A stretch of DNA of 64,000 bases from the NCBI GenBank assembly GCA_016702645.1, contig JADJDP010000004.1, forward strand, positions 62,001 through 126,000, written 5' to 3'. The first letter of the stretch is position 1; every line of letters starts with the position of its first letter. The DNA is from Flavobacteriales bacterium (GTDB taxonomy: Bacteria; Bacteroidota; Bacteroidia; Flavobacteriales_F; PHOS-HE28). Both the position numbers and the translations under genes were made by a program. The notes under the pieces are model-generated. The model saw only the letters and a program-made list of their open reading frames with translations. It did no database searches and had not been told where the DNA came from. Below are positions 27,763 to 38,553 of the stretch, one piece after another.

Positions 27763-29589
27763 TCCTTCACGAACGCCCCGCCCATCACACTTCCATCGTT
27801 CAACAACGCGCGCACGAAGTAGAGGCCGGGTGCAAGCGTGCTCACATCGATCTTGCTCGTTCCGTCGTATTGCATTGGCGTCGTCTCGCCAAGCGGTGAG
27901 GCGACCCAAAGCCGTGTGATAGGCCGCGTGGTGAGAACGGTGATATGGTCGCAAGCAGGTGAGGGGTACAGGCTCATCCCTCCGATCCCCAGATCGCGAA
28001 GCCCCATACCGATGTATGCGAGCGTGTCACTGCTGAAGACACAGCCCTCTGCCGTGTTGACCAGTGCGTGATAGTTCCCGTTCTCGTCGGCCTCGATGCT
28101 GGAGGTATCAGAATCCAGGATGATCTCATCATTGAAGTACCATTCGTAGGCCACACCACCGATGATGGTGAGTGTGATCCCGTTCGCTTGTACCGTGAAG
28201 TCGGGATCCACTACTTCGTTGATGTACACCGTATCGATGCCATCATCGCATCGCCATTCGCCATATCGTCGATGGTGGTGCTGCCGTAGGTGACCAGGCC
28301 CAAGTAGTATCCGCCGAAATACAACTGGTGCGGTGCCACTGCCTGTCGATGGATGCAGAGCGGGACATCGCGCTGGAAACCCTCCGGCCTTTGCACCCAG
28401 ACCACATCACCCTCGGCCTCCATCTTCGATGATCGCGATGTCCTCGCCACCGACGCTTGTGAGTGAGGTGCCGAAGAAATCCACCGTGTTCAAGAACTGC
28501 ACGGCCACGTACACATTGCCCGATCCGTCCGCAACAGCCCTCCAGCTCAGATCGCGTTGCGCGGCACCGGTGCTTTTGCCCCATTGGTAGTTCCCGTCCG
28601 CATCGAACTTCAAGATCACGAAGTCATCGTTGCTGCTCACTGAAGTGAGGGTGTCATCCGGCAGGAACAGGCTTCCCCACAGCCTGCCGACCATGAACAC
28701 GTTGCCCAAGGTGTCTGCCGTGATGCCCATGCCCTCGTGGTCGCCCGAGCCATAGCTGTTCGCCCAAAGCGCATTGCCATCGAGGTCGCAGGCCAGCACG
28801 AAGGCCTTTCCGGAGTTCGATGTGGTGGAGATCGGCAGCCCATCGAACTCACCGATGGCAAAGCTGAACTGACCAGTAACGAACAAGCGATCATTCGCCA
28901 CACTGATCGATCGCGAAGACTTGCCCTGACCGATGCCTGTGCTGAGCTTGGCCCAATTCAACGCACCCGTGCTGTCGTAGCTCGCCACGAAGACCTGGCG
29001 TTGGTTGTTGCTCGCGATACCGGAGCGGATCGAAACGGACGGTGAAGCCTCCGACGAAACCCGTGATGAACACATCGCCTTCCGTGGAAACGGCGATTCC
29101 GCGAGATTCATCGTTGGAACTGCTGCCCGCACGGCGCGCCCAAAGACAGGTGCCATCCGCATCGTAGCGTGCCAGGAAGATATCGTCACCGACATAGGAG
29201 TCCAAGGTGATGCCGTTGCCGAAATCCGCGGTGCCATTGTAGCTGCCGGTGATGTAGATGCGGTCCTCCGCGTCGATCGCGATGTCGTAGGCCAAGGCAT
29301 CGTCGAAGGTGACCAGCACGCTGCGCACCCAGAGGCAGTTGCCGGCGGCATCGTACTTCGCCAATACGCCGGCCGTATTGCTTCCCGTGGTGATGGTGCC
29401 GCACCCGAACTGGGATGTTCCCCGTACGCTGCCCGCCCAATACACATTGCCCTGGCTGTCGGTCGCGATGCCATAGCACTGATCGACGTTGCTACCGTCG
29501 CCGGCACTGACGGCCCAGTTCCATTGCTGGGCGCTCGTGGTGATCGGATGGAACAACAAGGCCAAGAGGAAGAGCAGGGCAATTCGCAT
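27759..29589 (-). CDS. T9SS type A SBBP-like surface protein with three frameshifts
   Basis: About 609 residues if repaired. It starts at ATG 29589 with a signal peptide (MRIALLFLLALLFHPITTSA). The body is made of propeller-like repeats with DS.GNVY..G, SYNGTADFGNG and FDADGNYQWGK motifs, as in SBBP/NHL-type surface proteins. The C-terminus (LYPSPACDHITVL to GSVMGGAFVKD) is a type A sorting domain. The frame breaks at about 29021-29026, 28424-28428 and 28239-28250, each fixed by a single-base change. Three breaks in one gene could mean real decay, but neighbouring genes have the same kind of indel. The gene lies between a dinB-tail remnant and a divergent ABC transporter. Confidence 0.75.
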
Positions 29590-29709
29590 GGGCGCAAGAT
29601 ATTTCCCGGACTTCCGCACCATCGTCACCACGATCGTTACCGTTCGTGTGATCGCATGTGGGGCGTAAGCCTGTGGAAACCATCTTGCCTGCACCAATTC
29701 CGACCCCCG

Positions 29710-30600
29710 ATGCAGTTAGAGATACGCGGCCTCAGCAAGACCTATGGCAATGGCGTGAAAGCGCTGGACAATGTGAGCCTTACCATCCCCACGGGCATGT
29801 TCGGGCTGCTCGGGCCGAACGGTGCAGGCAAGAGCACGCTCATGCGGATCCTTGCGACGCTCCAGGAAGCGGATGCAGGCACCGCCATGCTCGGCACGAT
29901 CGATGTTCTCAAGCAGAAGGACGAAGTGCGCAAAGTGCTTGGTTACCTGCCGCAGGAGTTCGGTGTGTACCCACGCGTGAGCGCGTTCGAAATGCTGGAC
30001 CACATCGCTTTGCTGAAGGGCGTCACGCAGCGGGGTGAACGCAAGGCCCTGGTGGAGGCACTGCTGCAACGCGTGAACTTATGGGAGCAACGCAAGCGTC
30101 GGCTTAGCGGCTTCAGCGGTGGCATGAAGCAACGCTTCGGCATCGCACAGTCCTTGATCGGGGAACCCAAGTTGATCATCGTGGATGAGCCGACCGCGGG
30201 TTTGGATCCCGGAGAACGCAACCGGTTCTACAACCTGCTCACCGAGATCGGCGAGAACGTGGTGGTGATCCTAAGTACACACATCGTGCAGGACGTGCAG
30301 GAGCTGTGCAGCAACATGGCCATCATCAACAAAGGCAAACTGCTGTATGCAGGTCCACCGGACAGCGCATTGCGCGATATGCGGGGAAGGGTGTGGGAGA
30401 AGAGCATCGCGAAGGCCGAGCTCGATGGCTATTTGAACAGCGGCAAATTGATCAGTAACAAGTTGGTCGCGGGCAAACCCATCATCCATCTGCTCAACGA
30501 CGGCTCCCCAGGAGAAGGCTTCGTTACGGCCGAACCCAGCTTGGAGGATGTGTTCTTCGGCTTCATCCATGCAAGCAACCAAGCACCGGTGAACGCATGA
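29710..30600 (+). CDS. ABC transporter ATP-binding protein (ABC-2 type)
   Basis: A 296-residue ATPase. Motifs: Walker A GPNGAGKST, Q-loop LPQEFGVYP, signature GFSGGMKQR, Walker B LIIVDEPTAGLDP and the switch STH. The last 70 residues form the accessory domain of drug/peptide-type ABC-2 ATPases. The start at 29710 (MQLEIRGLSKTYG) is the natural one; the frame is open far upstream as an artefact of the antisense gene. Its stop overlaps the ATG of the permease-peptidase gene (ATGA at 30597-30600), so the two products surely act together at the inner membrane. The substrate is unknown. Confidence 0.92.
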   Translation: MQLEIRGLSKTYGNGVKALDNVSLTIPTGMFGLLGPNGAGKSTLMRILATLQEADAGTAMLGTIDVLKQKDEVRKVLGYLPQEFGVYPRVSAFEMLDHIALLKGVTQRGERKALVEALLQRVNLWEQRKRRLSGFSGGMKQRFGIAQSLIGEPKLIIVDEPTAGLDPGERNRFYNLLTEIGENVVVILSTHIVQDVQELCSNMAIINKGKLLYAGPPDSALRDMRGRVWEKSIAKAELDGYLNSGKLISNKLVAGKPIIHLLNDGSPGEGFVTAEPSLEDVFFGFIHASNQAPVNA

Positions 30601-33600
30601 TCATCCGCTTCTTCCTCTTCGAGCTGCGGTACTGGTTGCGGCAGCCCATGGTGTACATCTTCCTCGTGGTGTTCGGCTTGTTCGGCTTCGGCTTCGTGGC
30701 CTCGCCGAACTTCAGCATGGGTGCGGTGGGCAACACCTACAAGAACGCGCCCTACATCGTGTACATCATGTACGCTATCATGTCCTTCATCGGCTTGCTG
30801 GCGGTAACAGCGTTCGTGAACGGAACGGCCATACGCGACTTCACCAGCAACACGGCGCAGATCGTATTCTCCACACCGGTGTCCCGCTTCAGCTACTTGG
30901 TGGGCAAATTCCTGGGCAGCACCGTGATCGCCGCGCTGCCCTTGCTAGGCCTTTCTCTGGGAGTGGTACTGGGCAGTCAGATGCCCTGGTTGGATGCCGC
31001 GCAAGTGGGACCGAACAACCTCTTGCCCCACCTGCAGGCTTTCTTGATCCTCGGATTGCCGAACGTCTTGTTCAGCGCTGCCATCGTATTCGCCGTAGCC
31101 GTGAACCTGCGGAGTACGCTGGCGGCCTTCATCACGGCCATCGTGCTCATCGTGGGCTATTCCATATCGGACAGTTTCACGAGTGATCTCGAGAACGAAA
31201 CGCTCGGTGCCTTGCTCGATCCTTTCGGCCCGAGTGCGATCGGCTTGATGACCAAGTATTGGACCGTGGAGGACAAGAACACGATCGTACTGCCTTTCAA
31301 GGGCGTGCTCTTATGGAACCGCTTGATATGGATCTCCGTGTCGGTGATCGTGTTCCTCATCGGCTACTTCCGCTTCTCCTTCACGGACCGAGTGCAAAAG
31401 GCGAAAGCGATCGCATCGGAGGCCCCACCCGCACCGTCGTTCTCCAACATCGCGCTGCCAAGGGTGGCGATGAACTTTTCCCGAAGCGCACGACGCCGAC
31501 AATTCACCACGCTCTTTTGGAGCGAGCTCAAGGGCATCCTGAAGAGCACCCCGTTCATCATCATCATGTCGCTCGGCTTGTTGCAAATGTTCACCTCGCT
31601 GGCCTTCGTTACCAGCATGTACGGGAACACGAGTTACCCCGTGACCTATGCGGTGGTGGACATGATCGAGGGATCGCTCACGCTGTACCTCATGATCATC
31701 ATCGTCTTCTATGGCGGCCAGCTGATCTGGAAGGAGCGCGATCCGAAGATCGACGGTATCGTGAACGCGCTGCCCATGGCGACCCGCACCGGCTTGCTCG
31801 CCAAGCTCACTGCGTTGATCGGTGTAGTGGTGGTGGTACACCTGTTCGCCACCATGGCGGGCATGGTCACCCAGCTGCTCAATGGGTACACGCGGATCCA
31901 GCCGATGGTGTACCTCACCTACTTCATCATTCCCAGCACGATCCAGTTCATCATCTGGGCGTGCCTTGCCATGCTGGTGCATGTGCTGGTGAACAACAAG
32001 TACCTGGGCTTCTTCGCGTTCATCGTGGTCTTCGTGCTCAATGCGTTCGGGTGGAGCGGTTTGGACGTTGAATCCAACCTCGTTCGGTTCAACGGCTCAT
32101 CGGGACTGCGCTATTCCGACATGAGCGGCTTCGGTCCCTTCCTGAAGAACTGGCTCTTCTTCCGTGCGTATTGGTTGCTTGCCGCCGGACTGCTCATCTA
32201 TGTCGCCTATCTCTTTGTTGTGCGCGGGAACGATACCACGATGCGTTGGCGGGCCTACCTGGCGAAGGGTCGCTTCCGTGGGTCGTGGCCCATTGCGGCG
32301 GTGCTGGGTGGCGCATGGTTGGTGATGGCCGGTTTCGGGTATTACAACACCAAGGTGCTGAACACCTACCAGACAAGTGATGAGGCCGAGGAGGAGCAGG
32401 TGCGTTACGAGAAGACCTACAAGCGCTACGAGCACATGGCGCAGCCCCACTACACCGATGTCGAGTACACCATCGACCTGGACCCGGCGAAACGGGCGAT
32501 CAGCTACACGGCGGACCTGACACTGAAGAACAAGAGCAACGAAACGATCGACACGCTTCACTTCAACGTACCGCACCGGATGGATGTGATCTTGGAGATC
32601 CCGAACGCGGAGTTGGTGCTCAACGATAGTGCGCTCGATCAGCGGATGTACCGATTATCGCCACCGCTTGCAGTGGGGGAGGAGATCAAGCTGAAGGTTA
32701 CAGGAGGCTGGAAACCGAAGGGCATCGAGAACCGCACCGAATTCACGGGCCTGCTGGGCAATGGCAGCTTCTTCAACAACATGGAGTTGATCCCGTCCAT
32801 CGGCTACTCCGTTGGCGGCGAGATACAGGATCGTGCCGACCGTCGGAAGCATGGTCTTCCGCCGAACGATCGCATGCCGAAGCTCACCGATGACCCTGCG
32901 CAGCGCATGCAGAACTACCTGATGGCGAACAGCGATTGGGTGAACGTGCGCACCACCATCGGCACGTCAGCCGACCAGATCGCCATCGCCCCGGGCTCGT
33001 TGAAGAAGGAATGGACGGAGAACGGAAAGCGCTGGTTCCGCTACGAATTGGACCACAAGGCGCTCAACTTCTATTCGTTCATGAGCGCACGGTACGAGGT
33101 GGCGCGCGAGAAGTGGAACGATCCCGCGAACGCAGGACAAGCAGTTGATCTGGAGGTGTACTACCAGAAGGAACATGCCGTGAACGTGCCGCGCATGCTC
33201 AACTCCATGCGCAAGTCGTTGGCCTATTACAGTGAACACTTCGGTCCGTATCCGCAGAAGCAGGCGCGCATCATCGAGTTCAGCAGCTTCCAAGGGTCCT
33301 TTGCCCAGGCCTTCCCGGGTACCATGCCGTACAGCGAGAGCATCGGCTTCATCACGGACCTTACGGCCGATGAGGACATCGACATGGTGTTCTATGTGGT
33401 GGCCCACGAAATGGGGCACCAGTGGTGGGCGCACCAGGTGATCGGGGCGGAGATGCAGGGCAGCACGATGCTGAGCGAAAGCATGGCGCAGTACAGCGCT
33501 CTGATGGTGATGGAGCAGGAGTATGGTCGTGCCCACATGCGTAAGTTCCTCAAGTACGAAGGGGACAAGTACCAGAATGCACGGGGTTCCGAGGCCATGG

Positions 33601-34205
33601 GTGAAATGCCGTTGATGCGCGTGGAGAACCAAGGCTACATCCACTACAACAAAGCCAGTGTGATCCTCTATGGCATGCGCGAGTTCCTTGGCGAGGATAC
33701 ATTGAACAAAGCGTTCAGGGCGTTGGTGGATTCCTTCGGTTATGCGGAGCCGCCCTGGCCCACGGCGCTCGACATGTTCCGGGAGATCCGTGCGGTGACG
33801 CCGGACAGCCTCACTTATTTACTGGAAGACCACTTCGAACGCATCACACTTTACAACAACCAGATCACCGAGGCGTCGGCCACCATGAACGTGGACAGCA
33901 GCTATACGGTGACCGTCAAGCTCACGGCGGAAAAGGTCCATGCTGACTCGGTAGGTGGCGAAACGAAGGTGCCGATGAACGACTGGATGGACATCGCGGT
34001 GGAACGTCGCCCTGTCTTCGGGAAGAACGCGGACAAAAAGTTGAACGATGTGCCTCTTGTGCAACAACGCGTTCGACTGCGTACGGGCGAGAATACGTTC
34101 ACCTTCCAGGTGCCCCAAAAGCCGTTGGCCGTGGTGATCGATCCGGATCACTTGTTCTTCGATCGTGTGCCAGAGGACAACCGCAAGCGGGTGGAGGTGA
34201 AGTAG
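30597..34205 (+). CDS. ABC-2 permease fused to M1-family aminopeptidase
   Basis: A 1202-residue fusion. Residues 1-600 hold about twelve hydrophobic segments in two ABC-2 permease-like halves (for example LAVTAFVNGTAIRDFTSN and GGQLIWKERDPKIDG). After a last membrane segment near 590, residues 640-1200 form an M1 gluzincin domain with HEMGHQWWAH and the third zinc ligand Glu 18 residues later in LSESMAQY. Proteins of this build (ABC transporter permease/M1 family aminopeptidase) are known in Bacteroidota, but their substrates are not established. The layout suggests peptide release or processing coupled to transport across the inner membrane. It is translationally coupled to its ATPase and convergent with dnaE (20-bp gap). 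Confidence 0.88.
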   Translation: MIIRFFLFELRYWLRQPMVYIFLVVFGLFGFGFVASPNFSMGAVGNTYKNAPYIVYIMYAIMSFIGLLAVTAFVNGTAIRDFTSNTAQIVFSTPVSRFSYLVGKFLGSTVIAALPLLGLSLGVVLGSQMPWLDAAQVGPNNLLPHLQAFLILGLPNVLFSAAIVFAVAVNLRSTLAAFITAIVLIVGYSISDSFTSDLENETLGALLDPFGPSAIGLMTKYWTVEDKNTIVLPFKGVLLWNRLIWISVSVIVFLIGYFRFSFTDRVQKAKAIASEAPPAPSFSNIALPRVAMNFSRSARRRQFTTLFWSELKGILKSTPFIIIMSLGLLQMFTSLAFVTSMYGNTSYPVTYAVVDMIEGSLTLYLMIIIVFYGGQLIWKERDPKIDGIVNALPMATRTGLLAKLTALIGVVVVVHLFATMAGMVTQLLNGYTRIQPMVYLTYFIIPSTIQFIIWACLAMLVHVLVNNKYLGFFAFIVVFVLNAFGWSGLDVESNLVRFNGSSGLRYSDMSGFGPFLKNWLFFRAYWLLAAGLLIYVAYLFVVRGNDTTMRWRAYLAKGRFRGSWPIAAVLGGAWLVMAGFGYYNTKVLNTYQTSDEAEEEQVRYEKTYKRYEHMAQPHYTDVEYTIDLDPAKRAISYTADLTLKNKSNETIDTLHFNVPHRMDVILEIPNAELVLNDSALDQRMYRLSPPLAVGEEIKLKVTGGWKPKGIENRTEFTGLLGNGSFFNNMELIPSIGYSVGGEIQDRADRRKHGLPPNDRMPKLTDDPAQRMQNYLMANSDWVNVRTTIGTSADQIAIAPGSLKKEWTENGKRWFRYELDHKALNFYSFMSARYEVAREKWNDPANAGQAVDLEVYYQKEHAVNVPRMLNSMRKSLAYYSEHFGPYPQKQARIIEFSSFQGSFAQAFPGTMPYSESIGFITDLTADEDIDMVFYVVAHEMGHQWWAHQVIGAEMQGSTMLSESMAQYSALMVMEQEYGRAHMRKFLKYEGDKYQNARGSEAMGEMPLMRVENQGYIHYNKASVILYGMREFLGEDTLNKAFRALVDSFGYAEPPWPTALDMFREIRAVTPDSLTYLLEDHFERITLYNNQITEASATMNVDSSYTVTVKLTAEKVHADSVGGETKVPMNDWMDIAVERRPVFGKNADKKLNDVPLVQQRVRLRTGENTFTFQVPQKPLAVVIDPDHLFFDRVPEDNRKRVEVK

Positions 34206-34225
34206 GGGCGAGGCTAGTGTCGGCC

Positions 34226-37200
34226 CTACTTCGCGCCGTAACGTGGATCGGGGTTCCAGGGCAGCTTCTCGAAATGTTGTGTGCGCAAGGCCACATGGCC
34301 GAACTCTTCTTCCACTATGCCCGTGAGACGATAGACCCCGCGTCCACGGAACGAATAGCATGCAGCCACATCGGGGAACTGCGAGCTGTCCCAGAAATCA
34401 CCTGCGGTATCGATGAACGAACCGAAGGTCATGCGTTGGCCATGGCGCGTATCCGTGGCCTTTACATGGATCAGGTAGCCGAGCATGGCCACACGTTTCC
34501 CGATATGCGCGTGCATATCGCGCTTTAGGATGGGCGGAGAAGAGAAGTGGGGCAGGGGCCAACCACCGTACGCTCTCCTTCTCCTCCCTCACTTCCTTCC
34601 CCTCTCTTTTCTGCATTCAACTCCACCAGGGTGAACGGGTCACAGAGCGGGAAGCCGAGCAGGTCAAGTTCGTCGTAGGCATCGGCCAGCGGGTAGTGCT
34701 GCAGGTCGGGCAGTTTGGGTTCTTCCACTTTGGTGATGAAGAGGTCGCCAGTGGTACGTACCGTGGCGGGCCGGTGCAGGAGCGTAAGATCCCACAGCAA
34801 TGAAGGCTTGCTCTTGCCCGTGAAGCGCAATGCCCCCACACGGATGAGCAAACGTGCCTGTTCCACATGCAGCGGAACACGGGCAAGCAGGTCCTGTATG
34901 TCATGGAAGGGTCCATGGCGTTCGCGTTCGTGCAGGATCAGCTTGCACACTTCTGACTCCAGGCTCTTCACGTTGCCCAGGCCGAGGTAGATACGCGTGC
35001 CGTGGAGCGAGCAGTACTCCTCGCTCGTATTGATGCATGGCGCTTCGATCGTCGCACCCGCGCGTTTCGCCTCGTGCAGGTAGAACTCGGTGTGGTAGAA
35101 GCCGCCAAAGTTGTTCGCCACCCCACGAGGAACTCGAGCGGATGATGCGCCTTCAGGTAGAGGCTCTGGTAGCTCTCCACTGCGTAGCTCGCGCTATGTC
35201 CCTTTGCGAAGCTGAAGCTGGCGAAGCTTTCGATCTGTCGCCAGACCTCTTCGGCCTCGCCGGGCGGATATCCGTACGACGTGCAGTTGGCGAAGAATTT
35301 CTGCTCCACCACTTTGAATTCCGGCCGATCGCGATAACGGATGTTCATGCCGCGACGCACCTGGTCCGCTTCTTCCAGATCGAGGCCCGCGTACTTGCTG
35401 GCGACCCTGAGCACATCTTCCTGGTACACCATCACGCCGTAGGTCTCCGGCATGATCTCCAGCAGTTTGGCGGGCGCATCCTTTCTGCGTTCGGGATCGC
35501 GATGACGCAACAGGTACTCGCGCATCATGCCGCTCTCGGCCACGCCGGGCCGTATGATGCTGCTGGCCGCGACAAGGCCGAGGTAGTCGTCCACTTCGAG
35601 CTTCTTCAGCAGCATGCGCATGGCGGGACTCTCCACATAGAAGCAGCCGATGGTGTTGCCCACACGGATCAGGTCCTTGATCGCAGGGTCTTCCTTGAAG
35701 CGCTTGATGTCGTGGATATCGATGGGTTCGCCTTTGCGCTCCAACAGTTCCACGGCATCGCGGATGTGGCCGAGCCCCCGTTGACTGAGCAGGTCGAACT
35801 TGTGCAGGCCGAGGTCTTCCGCCTCCAGCATGCTGAACTGCGTGACAGGAAATCCCTTCGGTGGACGATGCAGCGCGGTGTAATGCGTTACCGGTTTCTC
35901 CGTGATCACTATGCCGCCCGCGTGTATGCCCAGATGATGCGGCATGCCGATCAGGTGATGCCCATAACGAATGACCGTTTTTGCCACCTGGTCCAGTTCG
36001 CCTTTTGCGCCATCGGGCACACGTCGTTGGTCGCGGTAGTAGTTGCTATCGCCATCGCTCAGCGCATCGATCTCGCTGGGCGCCAGTCCCATGGCTTTCC
36101 CCAATTCACGGATGGCGCCGCGCCATTGGAAGGTGGTGTAGGTGGCGATCTGTGCCACATGATGATGACCGCCCTTGCCCTTGTTGTACTCGGCGAAGAC
36201 ATAATTAAACACCTCGTCGCGGTCCTTCCAACTGAAGTCGATGTCGAAGTCGGGCGGTTTCTTGCGCGCAGTGCTGATGAAGCGCTCGAAGTAGAGGTCG
36301 AGCTCCATCGGGTCCACATCGGTGATGCCAAGGCAATAAGCCGCCAAACTGTTCGCACCGCTACCGCGACCGACGTGGAAGAAGTTGCGGCTTCGCGCGA
36401 AGCGCACGATGTCCTGGTTGAGGAGGAAGTAGCTGATGAAGCCCATGCGCTCGATCACATCGAGCTCGTGGTCCATGCGCGCGATCACCTTGGGATCGGC
36501 GTTCGGATAGCGGTAGCGCAGACCCTCGTGCGTATCCCTGTGCAGCTTCTCGCGATCGAGCGCGATGCTCCCGCCAAAGACCTTGCGCGTCTTGTCCGTG
36601 CCATCGAAGGTGATCGAGCACTGCTCCAGCAACCGCGTGCTGTTCTCCAGTAGCTGTGGGAAGTCACGATAAACGGTCCGCAGTTCCTCTTCGTTGCGGA
36701 AGCATTCGTCGGCTTGCGCGAGTTCTTCCGCCGGCAGCATGCTCACCACGGTGTTCTTCGCCACGGTGCGCAACAATCGGTGCGTGTTGAAGTCGCGTTT
36801 GTTCCTGAACGTGACAGGCATCAGCGCCACCAGATCCTGTTGGCGCTTCGCCCATGGGCTGAAGGGCAAACGCGTGAGGTTGGAGGGCTTGATGCCCACG
36901 CGCTCGCTGGGCCGAAGCTGTTGAGGTGCTGCGCTGAACGGGTAGATGAAGAAGGCTCCGGAGAGTTCGGGTGCGCGCTCAGGAAGTGTTTCCCCATCCA
37001 GGAGATGTGGGCTGAGCAATTCGTTCAGTTGCTGAAAGCCGTCGTTGTTCTTGGCCAGGCCGATGTAGAGTAAGCGTGGTCCTTGGCGGAATTCAATGCC
37101 AGCGACCGGCCGCACATCGAAGCGACCGGCATCGCGGATGAAGTCGGGAATGCCGGCCGTGCAATGGATATCGGTGAGCGCGAGCGTGCGCACGCCCGCC

Positions 37201-37283
37201 TTCTGCGCCTCCTCCAAAAGCGCCTCGGGCTTCATCACCCCGTACTTGAAGCTGAACCAGCTATGGCAGTCGTAGTATGTCAT
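34226..37283 (-). CDS. dnaE: Short-form DNA polymerase III alpha subunit, two frameshifts
   Basis: A DnaE-type polymerase of about 1000 residues, shorter than the replicative Bacteroidota DnaE (about 1400-1500, recollection), matching the accessory form often linked to translesion synthesis. It starts at ATG 37283 with a PHP domain (DCHSWFSFKYG, LALTDIHCTAGIPDFI). The catalytic aspartates are in PPDFDIDFSWKDRDE, the helix-hairpin-helix near GLGNVKSLESEVCKLIL, and the C-terminal OB-fold runs from IGKRVAMLGYLI to SFRGRGVYRLTGIVEEEFG. The frame breaks at 35121-35124 (after LEFLVG; one base missing before VANNFGGFY) and again at about 34540-34570, beside a polypyrimidine tract. The dinB gene is about 8 kb away, on the other strand. 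Confidence 0.9.
34573..34612. repeat. Polypyrimidine tract within the dnaE locus
   Basis: Forty plus-strand bases contain a single purine (A at 34591). In the dnaE frame this gives an unusual Lys/Arg/Gly/Glu-rich linker between the helix-hairpin-helix region and the OB-fold, right where the reading frame is lost. Confidence 0.7.
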
Positions 37284-37511
37284 GGTGACCCCGGAGTTTC
37301 ATGGCGGATCGACATTTTCCCCGTCGATCGCGGGTGCTAGAATGTATGGCGCGTAGCGCCCACCACGATCGTCATTCCGGAACGCGGGGCCGACGAAGAG
37401 CAGGACCGCGTATCCGGCATCTCAGCTCCAGGGGGCGTCTGCCTCTGGGAAGCCTTCGGGCTGAAGGCCTTTGATCAGTCAATCAACGGATCGCCGGAAC
37501 TTCGCGGCCGC
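37284..37511. other. Intergenic region between dnaE and thiL
   Basis: It holds 228 bp between divergent genes with no credible ORF. A 6-bp hairpin (GCCTTC 37452-37457, GAAGGC 37463-37468) and a CGTCATTCCGGAACGC string (37371-37386, reminiscent of dispersed intergenic repeats) are seen, but no convincing promoter box. Both divergent promoters must lie here. Confidence 0.5.
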
Positions 37512-38552
37512 ATGACAGAGCCAACCTCACGTACCGAACTGTCCGCCTTGGGCGAGTTCGGCCTCATCGAACGCATTGCCTCGCGCGTTCATCTACAACA
37601 CACCACTTCCCTCAAAGGCATTGGCGACGACGCGGCGGTGATCGATCCGCAAGGGCTTCACCAAGTAGTGACCACGGATATGCTCGTGGAAGGAGTCCAC
37701 TTCGATCTGGGCTATATGCCCTTGAAGCACTTGGGTTACAAGGCCGTGGCGGTGAACGTGAGCGATATCTACGCGATGAACGCCACCCCGCACCAGATCA
37801 CCGTTTCGATCGCGATCAGCAATCGCTTCCCTGTGGAGGCGGTGGATGAGTTGTATGAAGGGATCTTGCTCGCTTGTAGGAGCTACGGCGTGGACCTGGT
37901 GGGTGGCGATACGTGCAGCAGCACCAGCGGACTGGTCATCAGCATCACGGCGATCGGTGCTGCGAACAAGGAGGACCTCGTGTACCGGAACGGTGCCGGA
38001 GACAATGACCTGCTCGTGGTGAGCGGCGACCTCGGAGGTGCTTACATGGGCTTGCAAGTGCTGGAGCGTGAGAAGGCGGTGTTCAAGGAAACCGGGGCAC
38101 AGCCGGATCTTGTCGGGCATGACTATATCCTCGAGCGCCAACTGAAGCCCGAGGCACGCAAGGACATCATTGAACTATTGAAGAAGCTGGGAGTAAAGCC
38201 CACGAGCATGATCGACGTGAGCGATGGACTGGCGAGCGAGGCTTTGCATCTGGCGCACAACTCAGGCACCGGCGTTCGCATCTATGATGAGAAGATCCCC
38301 ATTGACCCGAGCACATACCAGACCGCGCGCGACTTCAACCTGGACCCCACGACATGCGCGCTGAACGGTGGCGAGGACTATGAACTGCTTTTCACCATCG
38401 CGCAAGCGGACTACGAGAAGATCAAGGGCAATCCCAGCGTCACCATCATCGGCCATATGACCGACAAGGCCAGCGGCAGCATGCTTGTGGACAAGCAAGG
38501 CGGCTTGCACGAATTGAAAGCGCAGGGGTGGGATGCGTTCTTGAAGAAGTGA
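37512..38552 (+). CDS. thiL: Thiamine-monophosphate kinase
   Basis: A 346-residue AIR-synthase-fold kinase that phosphorylates thiamine monophosphate to thiamine diphosphate, the last step of the cofactor pathway. Motifs: GDDAAVID (Mg/ATP site), YKAVAVNVSDIYAMNATP, VGGDTCSS, IDVSDGLASEA and GGEDYELLF, all typical of ThiL. The length is normal. It appears as a single gene; no other thi gene is nearby. Confidence 0.95.
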   Translation: MTEPTSRTELSALGEFGLIERIASRVHLQHTTSLKGIGDDAAVIDPQGLHQVVTTDMLVEGVHFDLGYMPLKHLGYKAVAVNVSDIYAMNATPHQITVSIAISNRFPVEAVDELYEGILLACRSYGVDLVGGDTCSSTSGLVISITAIGAANKEDLVYRNGAGDNDLLVVSGDLGGAYMGLQVLEREKAVFKETGAQPDLVGHDYILERQLKPEARKDIIELLKKLGVKPTSMIDVSDGLASEALHLAHNSGTGVRIYDEKIPIDPSTYQTARDFNLDPTTCALNGGEDYELLFTIAQADYEKIKGNPSVTIIGHMTDKASGSMLVDKQGGLHELKAQGWDAFLKK

Positions 38553-38553
38553 G

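Noticed and set aside
37452..37468. Hairpin GCCTTC/GAAGGC as a terminator
   Set aside because: Only 6 bp, no T run, and placed between divergent genes where no terminator is expected.
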